Assembly: GCA_964244295.1 (NCBI GenBank)
Contig: CAXTIG010000039.1
Coordinates: forward strand, 1 to 64,000
Length of the DNA stretch: 64,000 nt
Direction of reading: 5' to 3'
Origin: JAJAZB01 sp964244295
Lineage (GTDB): Bacteria > Bacteroidota > Bacteroidia > Cytophagales > Spirosomataceae
Shown: one piece after another, positions 33,400 through 41,551 of the stretch
Layout of the letters: every line of letters begins with the position of its first letter
Numbering within the stretch: position 1 is the first letter of the stretch
Notes under the pieces: generated by a model
Database searches by the model: none
What the model was told of the DNA's origin: nothing
The model's input: only the letters and a program-made list of their open reading frames with translations
Made by a program: the position numbers and the translations under genes

Positions 33400-34426
33400 G
33401 GCTGGCCAGGTTGATTTTCAGTGTCGCCGTAAACTGGGATTCGCCCGGCTGAACTGCCAGGGAGTACTCGGTGTAGAGCAACTGGAGTTGCCGCCGCAGA
33501 TTGGAAAGACCGATGTTTTCCTTTACCGCTTCGTCGGAACCCGCTTCGGTCGAGTTTTTCACCCGGAACGTCAACTGCCGCTGTTTCACCGACAGGTGAA
33601 TGTCGACAAAGGGCTGATTTCTCGTTTCGGAAACCCCATGTTTAAACGCATTCTCCACCAGCGGAATCAGGAGCAGGGGCGGAATGGCTTGTTTCGGATC
33701 TTCGAGGTCGTGGTTGAAATTCACCCGGAGCGACTCATCGTAGCGCAGTTTTTCGAGGGCGATGTAGTCGTTCATGATTTTCAGTTCGTGTTCGATGGCG
33801 ATGTAGTCGCCGCTGGTTTCGTAGAGCATAAACCGCAGCAGTCCAGACAGCCGCAAGATGGCCTCCGGGGCCAGGTCGGACTTGTCTTTTGCCAACGCGT
33901 AGAGGTTGTTGAGGGTGTTGAACAGAAAATGCGGATTGGTTTGCGACTTGAGGTAGTTCAGTTCGGCGGCTTGTTTTTCGATGCGCAATTGCTGGGCGGC
34001 CTGTTTCAACCGGAGGTGGTCGTGAATGTGCCGGATGAGGCCGAAAAAGAACGTCGAGAAGACACTGGCCGAAAATTGCTCGGCGATCCCTTTGCCCGTT
34101 GAAGCGTAGGTTTTGGCCACCGTGTACACGTGCAACTGAATGCCCAACGCCCGCCAGGCATAAAAGCCAAACGAAAACAAAAAAAGCTGGACGCCGATCC
34201 GAAACAGGGAGCGGAGCATCCGTTTCCGGGTCAGCCGGGGCAGGGTATACTCGAAAAACAGGTAATTGACCCCCACGATGTAAACCGACCGCCAACAGCC
34301 ACTCAGCACGGTGGCCGGAAACGCATCGGGGTGCTGAATTAACTCGCCCACCATCCACAACAGCGTGTAGGCAATTCCAATCCGGCCATATAGCCGGAGG
34401 CGCGCTTTGTTGAGGGGCAGTTGCAT
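33392..34426 (-). CDS. LytS/YehU-type sensor histidine kinase
   Basis: The 344-residue protein has four hydrophobic segments in the first 120 residues, then a His_kinase domain (internal region) with LKSQTNPHFLFNTLNNLYAL, where the His is the phosphoacceptor, and the ATP-binding part with IPPLLLIPLVENAFKHGV. It overlaps the LytTR regulator downstream and forms a two-component system with it. No periplasmic sensor domain is present, so the membrane part may sense the signal. Confidence 0.9.
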   Translation of the reverse strand: MQLPLNKARLRLYGRIGIAYTLLWMVGELIQHPDAFPATVLSGCWRSVYIVGVNYLFFEYTLPRLTRKRMLRSLFRIGVQLFLFSFGFYAWRALGIQLHVYTVAKTYASTGKGIAEQFSASVFSTFFFGLIRHIHDHLRLKQAAQQLRIEKQAAELNYLKSQTNPHFLFNTLNNLYALAKDKSDLAPEAILRLSGLLRFMLYETSGDYIAIEHELKIMNDYIALEKLRYDESLRVNFNHDLEDPKQAIPPLLLIPLVENAFKHGVSETRNQPFVDIHLSVKQRQLTFRVKNSTEAGSDEAVKENIGLSNLRRQLQLLYTEYSLAVQPGESQFTATLKINLASHV

Positions 34427-34839
34427 GGCGCGAGTTAAGGGATAAATGGCAAACGGCCAGTCATCGGCTTCCGAATTGAGTTTTGGGTCAACGAATGACC
34501 GGGAAACGTCAACCAGTCAACCAGCTGACAAGATAGCTGAATCGCGGGGGTCACCCTGAGCGGAGTCGAAGGGTGTGCGGAGTCGAAGGGTGTGCGGCTG
34601 GTCAGCGTTGGCCTACCGCTCGGTCGAAGGATGCGCGAGGGCCGACTCCGGTACCCACCGCACCACCCTTCGACTCCGCTCAGGGTGACCCCCCGCACCT
34701 AAAAAATCGAAATCCTGAACGCTATTTTTTTCGATGATCAACCCGCCTGCGTCGTTTGTTGACCCAAAGCCGCTGTTGGTTGACGACCGCTTTCAGCCCT
34801 TTTTTTTGTGACTAGGATTGCAAAAAAAACGTCCTTTTT
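34427..34839. other. Intergenic region with a long palindrome
   Basis: Between the divergent kinase and haloperoxidase genes, about 150 of the 413 bases form the palindrome at 34544-34696. The remaining part near 34700-34839 is AT-rich (TTTTTTTG, TAGGATTG) and presumably holds the promoter of the gene at 34840. No gene was found. Confidence 0.45.
34544..34696. repeat. Long inverted repeat, GTCACCCTGAGCGGAGTCGAAG family
   Basis: The outer arms (GCGGGGGGTCACCCTGAGCG at 34544 and its complement ending at 34696) pair over about 33 bases. The left arm contains GGAGTCGAAGGGTGTGC twice in a row, a tandem copy of part of the arm. It is a relative of the elements at 16453, 28656 and 49183. Confidence 0.85.
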
Positions 34840-36201
34840 ATGAAAACGAAATTACTCCTCCTCGTGGCCGTTGTCGGCATGGCTGCCCCTGGGCAAGCCC
34901 AGGTAGAATCCAAAGCCGGTACCTGGAAACCCTGGTTTATCCCCTCCGGCAAGACGTATCGCTTGCCCCCACCGCCCTCGTACAAAGCAGAACTGGCGCC
35001 CGTGCTGGCGCAACAGCAAACCCTGACTGCGGCCACCCGGCAGCACATCACCTACTGGAACGCCGGGGCGCCGGGCTACCGCTGGCAGAATCTGATGGGT
35101 ACCCTGTGGATGAATGGCACCTCCAACCACGGTGCCCTGGCGAATATGCTGCTCGGCGTGGCTACCTACGACGCCACCCTCGCGGCCTGGGACACCAAGT
35201 ACGCGTATGGTCGCCCCCGTCCGTTTACGGTCGACAAACGGATCGTCGGCTACGGCCCGAAACCGGACAGTCCTTCGTACCCCTGCGAGCATTCGGTGGC
35301 GGCGGGCGTGGCGGTCACGGTCATTGCCCATTTTTACCCGGCGATGGCCGATTCGGTGCAGCGTCTGGCCCAGCAACTGATGGCCTCGCGGATTGCCGCC
35401 GGAGTGGCCTTTCCCAGCGACACCCGGGCGGGTTTTGACCTGGGCAAACGCATCGCCGAACGGGAAATCGAGCACACCAAAAACTTCGCCCCCCCAGGGG
35501 CCTGGGACGGCAAGCGGCCCCAGGGCCAGGGCTACTGGCAGGGGAAAAAACCCTCCTTCCCGCTGGCGGGCCTCAACAAAACGGTGGTGCTCGACAGCAG
35601 CAGTCAGTTTCGCCCCGGCCCACCGCCCGACTTTGCGGCCGACATGGCCGAATTGAAGGCCTTCAAACCCACGTTCCGCTCGCAGGCCAACGCGTTTCTG
35701 TTTGCCAGCCAGCCCGTTTGGGAGGAGTTGCTGCACAAAAAAATCTTCGAGTACAACCTCCACCTCAACCCGCCCCGGGCCGCCCGGCTGTACGCCCTCA
35801 CGGCCATCGGCGTGTACGACGGCTTCACCGCCTGCTGGGACGCCAAGTACACCTACTGGGGTATCCGCCCGGAAGAATACGATCCCAGCTTCCGCCCCGC
35901 GCTGATAGCCAGCCCCCCGTTTCCGGGGTATCCCTCTGGTCACGCGGCCATCGGGGGCGTGATGGGGGAATTGTACGCGGCGTTCTTTCCCGCCGAGAGC
36001 GCCTCCTTCCGGAAGAAAGCCAACGACGGAGCCGAGTCGCGCTTTCAGGGGGGCATCCACTTCCGCACCGACAACGAAGTGGGCCTGCAACTGGGCCGGA
36101 AGGTGGCCGCCCTGATCGTTCAGAAGGCGAAACTCGATGGCTCCGAGGAGGACGTTACGTTGGCAGCGCGGAAAAAGACCGGCCCTAAAGCCAGGGAGTA
36201 A
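34840..36201 (+). CDS. Vanadium-haloperoxidase/PAP2-like protein with two similar halves
   Basis: The 453-residue secreted protein (signal peptide to about residue 21) has two matching halves. The second has KYTYWGIRPEEYDP, PPFPGYPSGHAAIGG and FQGGIHFRTDNEVGLQLG, the three motifs of the PAP2/haloperoxidase active site (K-R, PSGH, R-H with RxxxH-like spacing). The first half has KYAYGRPRPFT and DSPSYPCEHSVAAG, but its third motif is FPSDTRAGFDLG, so it lacks the usual histidine. Only one active site is therefore likely. Vanadium haloperoxidase or acid phosphatase activity cannot be told apart from sequence alone. Confidence 0.8.
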   Translation: MKTKLLLLVAVVGMAAPGQAQVESKAGTWKPWFIPSGKTYRLPPPPSYKAELAPVLAQQQTLTAATRQHITYWNAGAPGYRWQNLMGTLWMNGTSNHGALANMLLGVATYDATLAAWDTKYAYGRPRPFTVDKRIVGYGPKPDSPSYPCEHSVAAGVAVTVIAHFYPAMADSVQRLAQQLMASRIAAGVAFPSDTRAGFDLGKRIAEREIEHTKNFAPPGAWDGKRPQGQGYWQGKKPSFPLAGLNKTVVLDSSSQFRPGPPPDFAADMAELKAFKPTFRSQANAFLFASQPVWEELLHKKIFEYNLHLNPPRAARLYALTAIGVYDGFTACWDAKYTYWGIRPEEYDPSFRPALIASPPFPGYPSGHAAIGGVMGELYAAFFPAESASFRKKANDGAESRFQGGIHFRTDNEVGLQLGRKVAALIVQKAKLDGSEEDVTLAARKKTGPKARE

Positions 36202-36230
36202 CTGGTCGGTTGGTTTGGAGTTGCAATGTT

Positions 36231-36276
36231 GCAATGCCCCAGTCCGCGTCCGTGACGCGGCGAACTGGGGCATTGC
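36231..36276. repeat. Hairpin GCAATGCCCCAGT ... ACTGGGGCATTGC
   Basis: The arms 36231-36243 and 36264-36276 pair perfectly; an inner stem CCGCGTC / GACGCGG continues it. There is no T run, so it is not a standard terminator, though it directly follows the haloperoxidase gene. Confidence 0.6.
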
Positions 36277-36498
36277 GCTAAACTTGCAGTAGCATAAAAT
36301 GCCAAGCTACTCTTAGCCAGCGGAGAGTTTTTGCTAAATGGTAAGAACAAACTCAACTGAAACGCCTATCGAACCGGCGGAGAAGGCGATGGAGGTCGGC
36401 GGGTTTCAGGACGGGTACCAGTGAGCGATAAACCGAGCAACAGCACCGCGTTGAACGCGCGTTTTCTGTTTAGGGTCGCAACGTAAATCTCCTGGGCG

Positions 36499-36532
36499 TT
36501 TCCCCCTGAAAACGAATGTTTTCAGGGGGAAA
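36499..36532. repeat. Perfect 15-bp hairpin with GAAT loop
   Basis: TTTCCCCCTGAAAAC (36499-36513) pairs with GTTTTCAGGGGGAAA (36518-36532). It stands alone in non-coding DNA. Confidence 0.6.
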
Positions 36533-36573
36533 TCGAAGCTGTTTAGACTTTAAAAAAAGAGGCAGTTCCACGG

Positions 36574-36713
36574 GGGCAGTTCCACGGGGGCTGTCATCCC
36601 GACGTTAGGAGGGATCTCGTTGGCCCCACAGACCCCTTGCCGGTAGCCAACGTACCTAGTAATCCAACGAGATTCCTCCTAACGTCGGGATGACAGCCCC
36701 CGTGGAACTGCCC
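36574..36713. repeat. 50-bp near-perfect inverted repeat, TGTCAT...CTCGTTGG family
   Basis: Arms 36574-36623 and 36664-36713 differ at one of 50 positions. The inner part (TGTCATCCC, GACGTTAGGAGG, ATCTCGTTGG) shows the same ends as the elements at 7885, 50478 and 57152 but a different middle word. The word GGCAGTTCCACGGGG is duplicated in the left flank (from about 36561). The T run after the right arm may end transcription. Confidence 0.9.
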
Positions 36714-36742
36714 TTTTTTTTAAAGATTGAAATCCAGGCTCC

Positions 36743-37972
36743 TTAAAAATACGTCGAAAAGCCCACCAGAAACCCGGCGGTTCGGGCGGGCGGATTGCCC
36801 AGCAAATCGGTGTCCCATTGGTACCGGTAGTTGGCCCGAATCACCGTCACCGGCGAAGGCCGGAAGCTGAGACCCGGCGACACGGCCCAGATATCGTCGC
36901 GTATGCTGTCGCCGGTTTCGTTGAAGGTGCCCACGTTGTAATCCACCCGCTCCACCCGCAGGGCGGCGTTGAACACGGCGTTGTTCCAGCCCAGCACCCG
37001 CCGACGGACAATCGGCTGCACCACGTCGAGCCAGCCGCCCTGCTGCTTCCGCCCGAATTGCTGGGAGTAGGTTTCGGGCACGTTCACCATCGCCCAAACC
37101 CACTCGCCGGTCAGGTAGGTTTTCGTCACCGGGAGTGTGGTGTTGAAATCGACGGCCACGAAATCCACCCGCCGCCGCTGGTCGAACACCAGCCCGTCAT
37201 CCTGGAATTTGTTGTACACCCCACCCATCCACGAGAGGCCGATTTCTCCGATTTTCCGGTGTTTGATGGCCCCCTTCACCGTTACCAGCGGCACCCCGTT
37301 GAAACTCTCCTCGAAGCGGTCGGCATTGCCCTTAGTTGCCGGGAAAAAGGTGCGGCCCTGGTTGTTGGCGATGATTTGATCGTCGAACCCATTGGTCAGG
37401 TAGGCTTCGTAGGCCAGCACCCAGTTTTTGCGGTAGTATTTCCCAAAAATCCCGAAGCCCACGTTGCTCCAGGTCGAGGGAATGATGGTGGTCGAGGAAA
37501 GGGGCCGGTCCACGAATTCCCACTTCGGCCCGTCATGATTCTGGTTGAACGAGCCGATGGGATTCATCACCACGCCGCCGCGCAGGTTGAAAAGCGGGTG
37601 CAGTTCGATGTCCACCGAGGCGAATTCAATGTTGATTTCCTTCGTGCCGTCCTCGAATTCGAGTTCGGTCAGAAACTTGATGCGCCGGTTGATGGTCGCC
37701 GACAAAAACAGCGTCAACCGGCGCATCTGAAACGACAGCCCTTCGGTCACGCCGTCGGTAGCGAAGTAGCTCGTGTTGGCCTCTACGTACCCGCCCACGG
37801 CGACGGGCGATTTGTTGACCGCCAGAAACGGGCGGTTGTACACGGCGTCCATATTCAGACTGAGTTTGCTGCTGTCGGTGGTAACCCGGCGGCTGAACAA
37901 GCCCGTCGAGTCGGTCTGGGCCTGGGCACCGAGCGCGGCCAGGAGCAGGAAAAAGAGTAGGCGTTTTTTCAT
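36743..37972 (-). CDS. Outer membrane porin, OprO/OprP-like
   Basis: From ATG at 37972 (MKKRLLFFLLLAALGAQAQT) the product has 409 residues with a signal peptide. It has the pattern of phosphate-selective-porin-like barrels: GGYVEANTSYFATDG, FLSATINRRIKFLTELEFED and NLRGGVVMNPIGSFNQNHDG, with amphipathic strands to the C-terminal Phe (VGFSTYF). It is last in an operon that runs hypothetical, di-heme oxidoreductase, Rieske, porin. The gap to the Rieske stop is 4 bases. The substrate is unknown. Confidence 0.83.
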   Translation of the reverse strand: MKKRLLFFLLLAALGAQAQTDSTGLFSRRVTTDSSKLSLNMDAVYNRPFLAVNKSPVAVGGYVEANTSYFATDGVTEGLSFQMRRLTLFLSATINRRIKFLTELEFEDGTKEINIEFASVDIELHPLFNLRGGVVMNPIGSFNQNHDGPKWEFVDRPLSSTTIIPSTWSNVGFGIFGKYYRKNWVLAYEAYLTNGFDDQIIANNQGRTFFPATKGNADRFEESFNGVPLVTVKGAIKHRKIGEIGLSWMGGVYNKFQDDGLVFDQRRRVDFVAVDFNTTLPVTKTYLTGEWVWAMVNVPETYSQQFGRKQQGGWLDVVQPIVRRRVLGWNNAVFNAALRVERVDYNVGTFNETGDSIRDDIWAVSPGLSFRPSPVTVIRANYRYQWDTDLLGNPPARTAGFLVGFSTYF

Positions 37973-37976
37973 GGCA

Positions 37977-38444
37977 TCAGGCGATTTGAATGTACACGTT
38001 TTCGGCATCGCTGGTCACTTTGTAGGCCGTCAGGTTTTTCTCGGCGGGGCCTTCGGTGACTTTCCCCGTTTTGTCAAACTCGCTGCCGTGGCTCGAACAG
38101 GTCAGGTAGCCGTCGTGGGGGCTGAGTTCGTTGCCCTGGTGGCTGCATTTCATCAGCACCGCCGTGTAGTCGGCATCGCTGACGCGGTAGAGGTAAATCG
38201 GAAAATTCTGGTTTTCGAGTTTCACCAAAACGTAAGGCCGGATTTTCGTCCCCTTCTTGGTGACTGCCTGAAACTCGGTTTTAGCCACGACGATGGCCTT
38301 GTCGCGGAGGGCCGGTTTCTGGGCGTAGTACGCCCCGCCGCAGCTTTCGAGCAAGGTCAGGGCGCTCAGGCCGAGGCAGGCGCCGCCGCAGGTGCGCAGA
38401 AATTGGTTGCGGTTCAGGACGGGTTGTTCGGTGGAATTTTTCAT
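37977..38444 (-). CDS. Rieske [2Fe-2S] protein, exported
   Basis: From ATG at 38444 the product has 155 residues. The leader has NRNQFLRTCGGACLGLSALT with LLESCGG, suggesting a Tat-independent lipoprotein or anchored form. The cluster ligands are seen as C-S-H (MKCSHQGNEL) and C-S-S-H (LTCSSHGSEFD), the Rieske pattern C-x-H...C-x2-H. It is an electron carrier, and its place between a di-heme oxidoreductase and a porin suggests a periplasmic redox chain. Confidence 0.88.
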   Translation of the reverse strand: MKNSTEQPVLNRNQFLRTCGGACLGLSALTLLESCGGAYYAQKPALRDKAIVVAKTEFQAVTKKGTKIRPYVLVKLENQNFPIYLYRVSDADYTAVLMKCSHQGNELSPHDGYLTCSSHGSEFDKTGKVTEGPAEKNLTAYKVTSDAENVYIQIA

Positions 38445-38455
38445 CAAAAAAGGAG

Positions 38456-39682
38456 TCAAAGGGAATCGAGAAATTTCAGGAGATTTTCGCGGTCGCGGTC
38501 ACTGAGTTTGCCGAAGGCATCGGCGCTGGTTTTCGCTTCGCCGCCGTGGAGTCGGATGGCTTCCTCCACGCTGCGGGCGCGTCCGTCGTGGAGGAGGAAC
38601 ACCTGCCCGCCCTGCGAGTTTTTCGACAGTCCGAGGCCCCACAGCGCGGGGGTTTTCCATTCCGAGGTTTTGGCCGTGCCTTCGGTATAGCCGTCGTTGA
38701 GGCCCGGCCCCATGTCGTGCAGCAGCAGATCGGTGTAAGGCGCGAAGGTGTGGTTGCCCAGAACCGCCACGTCCGACCGGGGCGTGGTCCATTCCGGCGT
38801 GTGGCAACCGCCGCAGTTGAGGGAGAGAAATACCTTTTTCCCGGCCTGTACGTCGGGGTCGTCCTGGTTGCGCTGGATGGGGACTTTCAGGGTGCGCAGG
38901 TAAAACACCACGTTGTTGACCGTCGAGGCGGGTACTTCCGGGTCGGGGGCGTTGTCGCCCGCCTGGTTGGAGACGGCGTAGTTGATGGGGTCTTCGGTGT
39001 CGAAATCGCTGGTGATGCCCATGTCCTGCTTGTAGGCGTTCACCGTCTGCTGCAACAGGTCGATGGCGGCGGCTTTTTTGCCGAAACGCCCAATGAACAT
39101 CCCGTTTTTGGGTTGGTGAAACCACTGGGCTTTGAAGAAGTCCGGCGGGTGAATCCAGTTGGGTACGCCCGAAATGCCGTCGCCATTTTTGTCGGTCGGG
39201 TCGGCGTGGCTCAGAATCTGCTCGTCGGTCAAGGCCCCCAGCAGGCCCAGGCCCGTGTTGGCCGGGGGTGTGAATTTGGAAAAACTGGCCCCCGCCGGAA
39301 TCGCTTCGGGCGCGTGGCCGGGAATGGCGCGGTTCTGGAGTTGCGGCCCGCCCTGTTCCAGAAACGTGTTGCCCGTTTCGTCCACCTGCCCGAAGCGGGT
39401 GAGCGTGGTGAAGGGGTGGCCCTTGCCGTCGCCCGCGTGGCAACTGCCGCAGGAGGAGGAAACGAAGTAGGGGCCGAGGCCCGTGGCGGGGGTGAAAATT
39501 TCGTCGTTGAAGGCAATGTCGCCCGCCAGGAATCGGGCGTTTTGTTCGGGCGTCAATTCGCCGATGGGGCCGTCGAGGAGGCTGTCGTCCTCGGGGACAC
39601 CGGGCAGGAGTTTCTGGCAGGCGACCGTCGTCAGGAACAGCGCCAGCGAAACCCCCAACAAGAGTGTGGAGATTTTTTTCAT
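38456..39682 (-). CDS. Di-heme oxidoreductase (DUF1111 / thiol oxidoreductase-like)
   Basis: From ATG at 39682 (MKKISTLLLGVSLALFLTTV, then ACQK, a lipoprotein Cys) the product has 408 residues. Two c-type heme motifs are seen, SSSCGSCHAGDG and LNCGGCHTPEW, spaced as in the DUF1111 family (often called thiol oxidoreductase). AIPGHAPEAIPAGAS and WKTPALWGLGLSKN are family features. The frame open upstream to 39802 is not used. It likely passes electrons in the periplasm with the Rieske protein next door. Confidence 0.87.
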   Translation of the reverse strand: MKKISTLLLGVSLALFLTTVACQKLLPGVPEDDSLLDGPIGELTPEQNARFLAGDIAFNDEIFTPATGLGPYFVSSSCGSCHAGDGKGHPFTTLTRFGQVDETGNTFLEQGGPQLQNRAIPGHAPEAIPAGASFSKFTPPANTGLGLLGALTDEQILSHADPTDKNGDGISGVPNWIHPPDFFKAQWFHQPKNGMFIGRFGKKAAAIDLLQQTVNAYKQDMGITSDFDTEDPINYAVSNQAGDNAPDPEVPASTVNNVVFYLRTLKVPIQRNQDDPDVQAGKKVFLSLNCGGCHTPEWTTPRSDVAVLGNHTFAPYTDLLLHDMGPGLNDGYTEGTAKTSEWKTPALWGLGLSKNSQGGQVFLLHDGRARSVEEAIRLHGGEAKTSADAFGKLSDRDRENLLKFLDSL

Positions 39683-39823
39683 GGAGATGGTAAAAAAGAG
39701 GAGATAGAAATCGGGTGTTCTTCCCCGGATGCCCGCTCCCTGCAAGGCGAGAAACAAGGGCAACGAGCCGAACGCCCGTGGCCGTTCGGAGGGGAAATTC
39801 ACCGTGAAAAAGAAGCGAAGAAC

Positions 39824-40198
39824 TCAGGCAGCGACCGGCGGGCCGCGTTGCGAAAAGGCCCGCAGGAGCGGGGAGAAAGGCTGATTCTCGTCAAAAGTTA
39901 GCGTCGCTGTCGCGAACACTAACTCGGTCCGGGGAGCGACAACCAGAGTCGGCACTTCGGGCAGGAAAAGCGCGTGGCTGAGCGCATCCAGCAGCACCAA
40001 CTGGCCGTTGGTGTGGTGGTTGGGCTGGTAAGGACATTTGCTTTTCGAGGGCCAGTACGGGTGGGCGTGAGTGACAATCTGCCCGTTAGCCAGGCGGTGC
40101 GCGTGGCGAAATACGATGTTGTTCAGCGTCAGCAGCGCGAAGAGCGCGAACAAGCCGCTGGCAACAGTGGGGCGATATCGGTGCAGAAAGCTCGCCAT
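39824..40198 (-). CDS. Small His-rich membrane protein
   Basis: From ATG at 40198 the product has 124 residues with one membrane helix near the N-terminus (VASGLFALFALLTL). Behind it, NIVFRHAHRLANGQIVTHAH and NHHTNG give many histidines. It heads the operon with the di-heme oxidoreductase, Rieske and porin genes. The family appears as a conserved unknown in Cytophagales by its HAHRLxNG...HAHPY pattern. Function unknown; metal or heme handling is a guess from the context. Confidence 0.65.
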   Translation of the reverse strand: MASFLHRYRPTVASGLFALFALLTLNNIVFRHAHRLANGQIVTHAHPYWPSKSKCPYQPNHHTNGQLVLLDALSHALFLPEVPTLVVAPRTELVFATATLTFDENQPFSPLLRAFSQRGPPVAA

Positions 40199-40346
40199 TC
40201 GAGGGATTGGATCGGCCAAATGTACTGATTTGCTTGAAATTATAAGCCTGGTATGACCTTGCCCACGGTAAGCAACCCTGGCATTACTACGAAACGGGCC
40301 AATAATTGGGGGGAAACCGGGTTTGAAAGCGACTAAGCCAGATTTT

Positions 40347-40582
40347 CTAGTTGATTACCCCGCCCACTCCCAACGCTTCCATTGGCCTAGCCATCCCGCC
40401 AAAAGTCTGGTCAAGCTCCCCTTTTTCGAGGATTTCCGTGACTAAAAATCCGCAGCCGGTCAGCAAATCGCGCGGTTGACGTGCTCGTTGCCAACGTTCA
40501 TTTTTTCGCCCAGATCCCGGCCCGGTTCGCCGCTGGGTTGGCGGAGTTGTTGGGCGATGGAGCGGGGGGTGGTTTCGTCCAT
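40347..40582 (-). pseudogene. Remnant of a SAM-dependent methyltransferase gene
   Basis: From ATG at 40582 the frame reads MDETTPRSIAQQLRQPSGEP, then GRDLGEKMNVGNEHVNRAI, which is the usual N-terminus of small class I methyltransferases in Bacteroidetes (IAxQLRxPSGExG...MNxGNxHxNR), and then ends at a stop. In the neighbouring frame the sequence goes on as GCGFLVTEILEKGELDQTF to 40347, resembling a methyltransferase C-terminus. The SAM-binding middle is missing. Internal deletion plus frameshift is the simplest reading. It lies just downstream of the flavoprotein gene. Confidence 0.5.
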
Positions 40583-40618
40583 GATTTTTTGGGAAAGTCA
40601 GGGGCAAAAGTAGCGCGT

Positions 40619-41536
40619 TTAGGTCGCCGGAAAGTCCTCTTCCACCAAGTCGCGATTGATAAACCCTGCCGCTGTTGCGCCCCTAGCCGCCGCCGTGACC
40701 ACCTGCCGCATGAGCGTGGAATTGTCGCCAGCGGCAAAAACGCCCGCTGTTGAAGTTTTGCCGAAGTCATCGGTTTTCAACAAACCCCAGTCGTCCAGTT
40801 CGCAGCCCAGTTGCTCGCCCAGATCGGACGACTGCGCGAAGGGCACCCGCGCAAACAGCGCGTCGAGCGCATGAGTACGCCCGTCGGCCAACGCCAGGCC
40901 GCTCAGGTACCCCGATTCGTGGGGAATCGCGGTAAGCGGCGTTTCCACCAGCCCGATGCCGAGGCGGATCAGCGTTTGGGCCTGCGCTTGACTCAGCGTG
41001 GACGGGCCGTTGGTGAACAGCGTCAGGTTGCGGCTCCAGTTGAGCAGCAAGCGGGCAAACTCGAAGGCCGCGTCGCCGTTGGCCAGCACGCCCAGGCGCT
41101 GGTCGCGCACTTCGTAGCCGTGGCAGTACGGGCAGTGCAGCACCGAAATGCCCCAGCACGCGGCGAAACCGGGGAGGTCGGGGAGTTGATCGGCCACGCC
41201 GGTGGCAAGCAACAGCCGTTTGGCTTGAAATGCCTCGCCTGCCGCTGTTTTCACCGAAAATACTCCGTTTTCACGAGTAGCCCTAGTCACGGTAGCACTG
41301 CGCAGGGTTACGGTCGGGTAGGCCAGCGCTTGCTCGCGGGCCAGGGCGGCGAGTTGGGCGGGTGGGGTGCCGTCGCGGGTCAGGAGACTGTGGGAATGGG
41401 GCGTTTGCCGGTTGGCGGGTTTACCCGAGTCGAGCACCAGCACGCTGCGCCGCGAGCGGCCCAGCAGCAGCGCCGCGCTCAACCCGGCCACACTGCCGCC
41501 CACGATGAGGACGTCGAATGGAGTTGATGAAGTCAT
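40619..41536 (-). CDS. FAD-dependent thioredoxin-reductase-like oxidoreductase
   Basis: The 305-residue product has FAD motif VLIVGGSVAGLSAALLLGRS, LLLATGV, redox pair CPYCHGYE (C-x-x-C as in thioredoxin reductase), a second nucleotide-binding part (RLGVLANGDAAFEFARLL) and the C-terminal FAD motif GVFAAGD. Size and domain order are those of the thioredoxin reductase group, but the NAD(P) loop departs from GxGxxA, so the electron donor is unsure. Its start is 15 bases behind the stop of cobW, so both share a transcript. Confidence 0.85.
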   Translation of the reverse strand: MTSSTPFDVLIVGGSVAGLSAALLLGRSRRSVLVLDSGKPANRQTPHSHSLLTRDGTPPAQLAALAREQALAYPTVTLRSATVTRATRENGVFSVKTAAGEAFQAKRLLLATGVADQLPDLPGFAACWGISVLHCPYCHGYEVRDQRLGVLANGDAAFEFARLLLNWSRNLTLFTNGPSTLSQAQAQTLIRLGIGLVETPLTAIPHESGYLSGLALADGRTHALDALFARVPFAQSSDLGEQLGCELDDWGLLKTDDFGKTSTAGVFAAGDNSTLMRQVVTAAARGATAAGFINRDLVEEDFPAT

Positions 41537-41551
41537 GGTAAACGAAAAAAG

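Larger units (their letters stand above)
36202..36742. other. Intergenic region with three hairpins or palindromes
   Basis: This 541-base convergent region holds a hairpin at 36231-36276 after the haloperoxidase gene, a perfect 15-bp hairpin with a GAAT loop at 36499-36532, and a very long palindrome at 36574-36713. The middle part (36300-36490) is unassigned; a 28-codon frame at 36338-36424 has no support. Confidence 0.5.

Noticed and set aside
34427..34698. 87-codon frame across the palindrome on the minus strand
   Set aside because: Its translation is produced by the repeat arms and repeats itself, as expected of non-coding DNA.
36338..36424. 28-codon frame
   Set aside because: Too short and without any motif or promoter to support it.
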